A stretch of DNA of 13,347 bases from Ruminococcus sp. (lineage in GTDB: Bacteria; Bacillota_A; Clostridia; Oscillospirales; Ruminococcaceae). The notes beneath the pieces were generated by a model. The model did no database searches, was not told where the DNA came from, and saw only the letters and a program-made list of their open reading frames with translations. This document shows positions 11,055-13,347 of the stretch, piece by piece. The stretch lies in assembly GCA_017418765.1 (NCBI GenBank), contig JAFOMV010000123.1:1-13347 (forward strand). Direction: 5' to 3'. Numbering within the stretch: the stretch's first letter is position 1; each line of letters opens with the position of its first letter. A program made the translations under genes and the position numbers.

Positions 11055-13347
11055 ATGAAAAAAGAGACAAAAAGAAGCTTCCGGGGCACAGTATTATTTA
11101 CCACTGTCTCGGTAATGGCACTGCTTATAATCTTTCTTATGGGTACTCTTGTGCTTGCTTCAGCTTCGAACAGCCGAGCACACAAGTCGTATGCCACATC
11201 TCAGGCAAGCTATACTGCGAGAGCGGCTGTAGATAGTTTTATCAGAGCTATGTCCGATAAGCCTGAGATAGCAGCTGCTGTTGAGGGATTAGCAGACGGC
11301 GGTTCGTTTCCTGTAGAACTCTCCTTTAACAGAGCAGGCGCAGCAGACCGATCATTAGGCGTTATCGGATACATTGACGATACGGGCGCGTTCCATGAGG
11401 GAAGTATTCTCGTTCAGGATATGAATGAGAAGTCCTATATGTACAAGAATGATCTGTCAGGCAGCGGCGCTCTGTGGCATGAGACACGTAATATCAGAGT
11501 TACAGCTACTGTTGAAGTCGGCGGTGAAAGAGAGACAGTTTCAGCGATCATAAGAAAAAGACCCGGTAAGCAGGAGGCAAATCCTCCCAGCGTAGCTCAG
11601 GTCAAGGGTCTTCAGTCAATGTCATCCGTTGAGCTTCCGGCCGGTGAGCTGATAACAGGCGGTCTTGGCGTTGGTCTTGAAGCAAGCGAATTAAAGGATT
11701 ATGAACTTAGAAATAAGCAGACACTTGAAACTACACTTACATTTATCAATGGTAACCTTGAGTGGAAGACAAGCGAAGCTATGTATAAGGTATATGATCC
11801 TGTAAATGAGGAGAAGCCTACACTTCCTTATTCACAGTTTGTAGTAGCAGGCAACTTTCATTATCCAAATAATGCAAATCAATCATTTATTGAAGTTGAT
11901 TATACTCCGATCCCAAGCTGGACTGTAAAAGAGATACCATATCTCTTTGTTAACGGAGCAATGACATTTGGTTCATCAGCTCAGAATTTCATAACTGGTA
12001 ACGGCGCACCATTCAATGTTATAGTAGGTACACTTGATTCCATGAATCAGGCAAATCCAACAATGGATTCTGCAAACCTATTCCTTATGGATGAGCGCTC
12101 AGATGATACATATGAAACAATAGCAGGTACTGTTACCAAGGGCAACAATGTTCTTGGCAATACTCAGGATACAAGCCTCAAGCAGTGGACTACTTCACTG
12201 ATCAGCGGTACAGAAGTTCCTAAGTTCAATTACGGTGGAAATATCTACTGCAACGGCGATCTTACACTCAAGGGCGTTAAGGTCGAGGGAAGCGTTTATG
12301 TAAGAGGCAATCTTACAGTTGACGGTAATAATTCTACTGTTAACGGTGATATCGTTGTCGGCGGAAATTACAATGATGCCAACAATAAAATGACTTGCGG
12401 AGGAACTATTTACTCTGCTAACTCAAACGGCGATCTTGTAAGAGCTGAGGCTGATGTTCAGGCTGTAAACAATATTGAGGTTCCCGTTCCTGACAATGCA
12501 CAGCGTGTTGACATAAGAAACGATAATAACAAAATATTCTATTATAAATGGCAGACAGCAGCTCACACGAACGACAACGGCGTAAGTGTTGACCCATGGG
12601 GCAACGAACTTCCTGCCGAGCTTCAGGATACCGATCTTTACTATGAGTGGAACTCCACATACGTACAGGGAGAATCATTCAGCAAGGATTATCTTGAAAT
12701 GCCTGTTACTGATCTCAATGCAGATAAATTTGTAGCACTCAGAAGCTACCTCGTTGATCCTAAGGATGACGCAGGAAAAACATGGTACAGAACAGCTGAC
12801 CTGAGAACAACTGATGCATATTCAGGATCAAACGAATTCTACTACGGCGTTCCTAAGAATATAGGCAGCGCTGAGAATCCTAACTGGATTCCTACAAGTG
12901 AGCATGCTACAGCTGATACATATTGCTACTATGTTGACGATTCAACAGGTATAAGCTATCATTGTACAGCGGAGGAGTACGATAGCCTCAGAACAAATAT
13001 GGAAAAGCACTATACAAGAGCCGATCTTGAAGGAAACGATACAGGCATCGATGTTGGTGCAAATCCTGTAACTTACTGGAGAACGAATGATAATCAGCCG
13101 TTCAACACAGAAGAAGAAGCAAGAAACTACATGGTTCCAAACGGCGGTGCAGGTGCAAGGGTAAATATCGCTGTTCTCTATCCGTCACAGACAGACAGAG
13201 ATGAAAAGATATACCCTATATCAATGCGCAGAGAGAACATCTATCAGGATGCTGACGGCAATGACGCAGCAGACGGATTTATTACAACTCTCAGAGAAGC
13301 AAGAGAAGGTCTGGGACTTGACCCTGAAACAGGTGTTGCAGATGAGA
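11055..13347 (+). CDS. Very large PilX/GspK-like minor pilin protein (partial, right edge)
   Basis: At least 764 residues with no stop before the edge. The N-terminus is basic (KKETKRSFRG), followed by a hydrophobic helix (12-35) and a helix ending QASYTARAAVDSFI, the layout of PilX/GspK-type minor pilins. Gly11 could be the prepilin peptidase site; position +5 is Thr16 rather than Glu, as in GspK-type subunits. The outer part is rich in Gly, Asn, Asp, Thr and Tyr and looks mostly beta. Residues 399-455 repeat short turns (NGDLTLKGVKVEGSVYVRGN, then LTVDG, VNGDIVVGG, CGGTIYS), resembling bactofilin or right-handed beta-helix rungs. It is several times larger than ordinary PilX proteins (about 150-200). 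The ATG follows AAAGGCGGG at a good distance, 57 bases after pilO, with a small AGTTAT/ATAACT inverted repeat (11014-11035) in the gap. A tip or adhesive role is inference; a PilK-like subunit is the closest parallel I know. Confidence 0.8.
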   Translation, partial: MKKETKRSFRGTVLFTTVSVMALLIIFLMGTLVLASASNSRAHKSYATSQASYTARAAVDSFIRAMSDKPEIAAAVEGLADGGSFPVELSFNRAGAADRSLGVIGYIDDTGAFHEGSILVQDMNEKSYMYKNDLSGSGALWHETRNIRVTATVEVGGERETVSAIIRKRPGKQEANPPSVAQVKGLQSMSSVELPAGELITGGLGVGLEASELKDYELRNKQTLETTLTFINGNLEWKTSEAMYKVYDPVNEEKPTLPYSQFVVAGNFHYPNNANQSFIEVDYTPIPSWTVKEIPYLFVNGAMTFGSSAQNFITGNGAPFNVIVGTLDSMNQANPTMDSANLFLMDERSDDTYETIAGTVTKGNNVLGNTQDTSLKQWTTSLISGTEVPKFNYGGNIYCNGDLTLKGVKVEGSVYVRGNLTVDGNNSTVNGDIVVGGNYNDANNKMTCGGTIYSANSNGDLVRAEADVQAVNNIEVPVPDNAQRVDIRNDNNKIFYYKWQTAAHTNDNGVSVDPWGNELPAELQDTDLYYEWNSTYVQGESFSKDYLEMPVTDLNADKFVALRSYLVDPKDDAGKTWYRTADLRTTDAYSGSNEFYYGVPKNIGSAENPNWIPTSEHATADTYCYYVDDSTGISYHCTAEEYDSLRTNMEKHYTRADLEGNDTGIDVGANPVTYWRTNDNQPFNTEEEARNYMVPNGGAGARVNIAVLYPSQTDRDEKIYPISMRRENIYQDADGNDAADGFITTLREAREGLGLDPETGVADE

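Noticed and set aside
12418..12678. Minus-strand open frame of 86 residues inside the large pilin-like gene
   Set aside because: Antisense to a long continuous reading frame, with no ribosome site and an odd composition.

Overview
The window looks like chromosome from a low-to-mid GC, Gram-positive anaerobe of the Ruminococcus/Oscillospiraceae type. The evidence is purine-rich Shine-Dalgarno sites, several GTG/TTG starts, AT-rich intergenic regions with near-consensus sigma-A promoters, and type IV pilus (T4P) assembly proteins of clostridial style with no secretin in view. The genus is an inference from protein style; no rRNA or marker gene other than purE is present.

Left part (1-2922, minus strand): a compact leftward operon read from a promoter at about 3005-2977. 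Its order is a GT2 family membrane glycosyltransferase (DPM1/GtrB-like), a membrane-anchored WG-repeat protein of unknown function, purE (purine synthesis), and the start of a HAD phosphatase that runs off the left edge. Gaps are 20 and about 24 bases, then a 4-base overlap. Three of the four genes start with GTG or TTG behind good Shine-Dalgarno sites.

Middle part (2923-6750, plus strand): a 623-base divergent intergenic region holds promoters in both directions and a leader that can form hairpins. Next come a 646-residue Pro/Gln/Ala-rich protein with an N-terminal Cys/His cluster and repeated short acidic-hydrophobic motifs, a 134-base gap with a perfect 10-bp hairpin, and a TPR protein. 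A terminator-like hairpin at 6723-6750 closes the unit. I do not recognise a named function for either protein.

Right part (6751-13347, plus strand): an AT-rich 5' region has two near-perfect tandem promoters (P1 at 6975-7003, P2 at 7177-7205) and a repeated 11-12 base motif, AAAGTWACGMT. It drives a T4P assembly operon: pilC (inner-membrane platform), pilMN (one protein fusing actin-like PilM to membrane PilN), pilO (overlapping pilMN by one base), and a very large PilX/GspK-like minor pilin that runs off the right edge with at least 764 residues. PilC, PilMN and PilO would form the membrane platform and alignment complex. The large protein would be a minor, perhaps tip, subunit. The motor ATPase (PilB), prepilin peptidase and major pilin are not in the window.

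The points most worth following up are the PilM-PilN fusion with the PilM-binding INLL motif retained at the joint, the giant PilX/GspK-like protein with a bactofilin-like stretch, the motif-repeat protein beside the pilus operon, and the duplicated motif at the pilus promoters.
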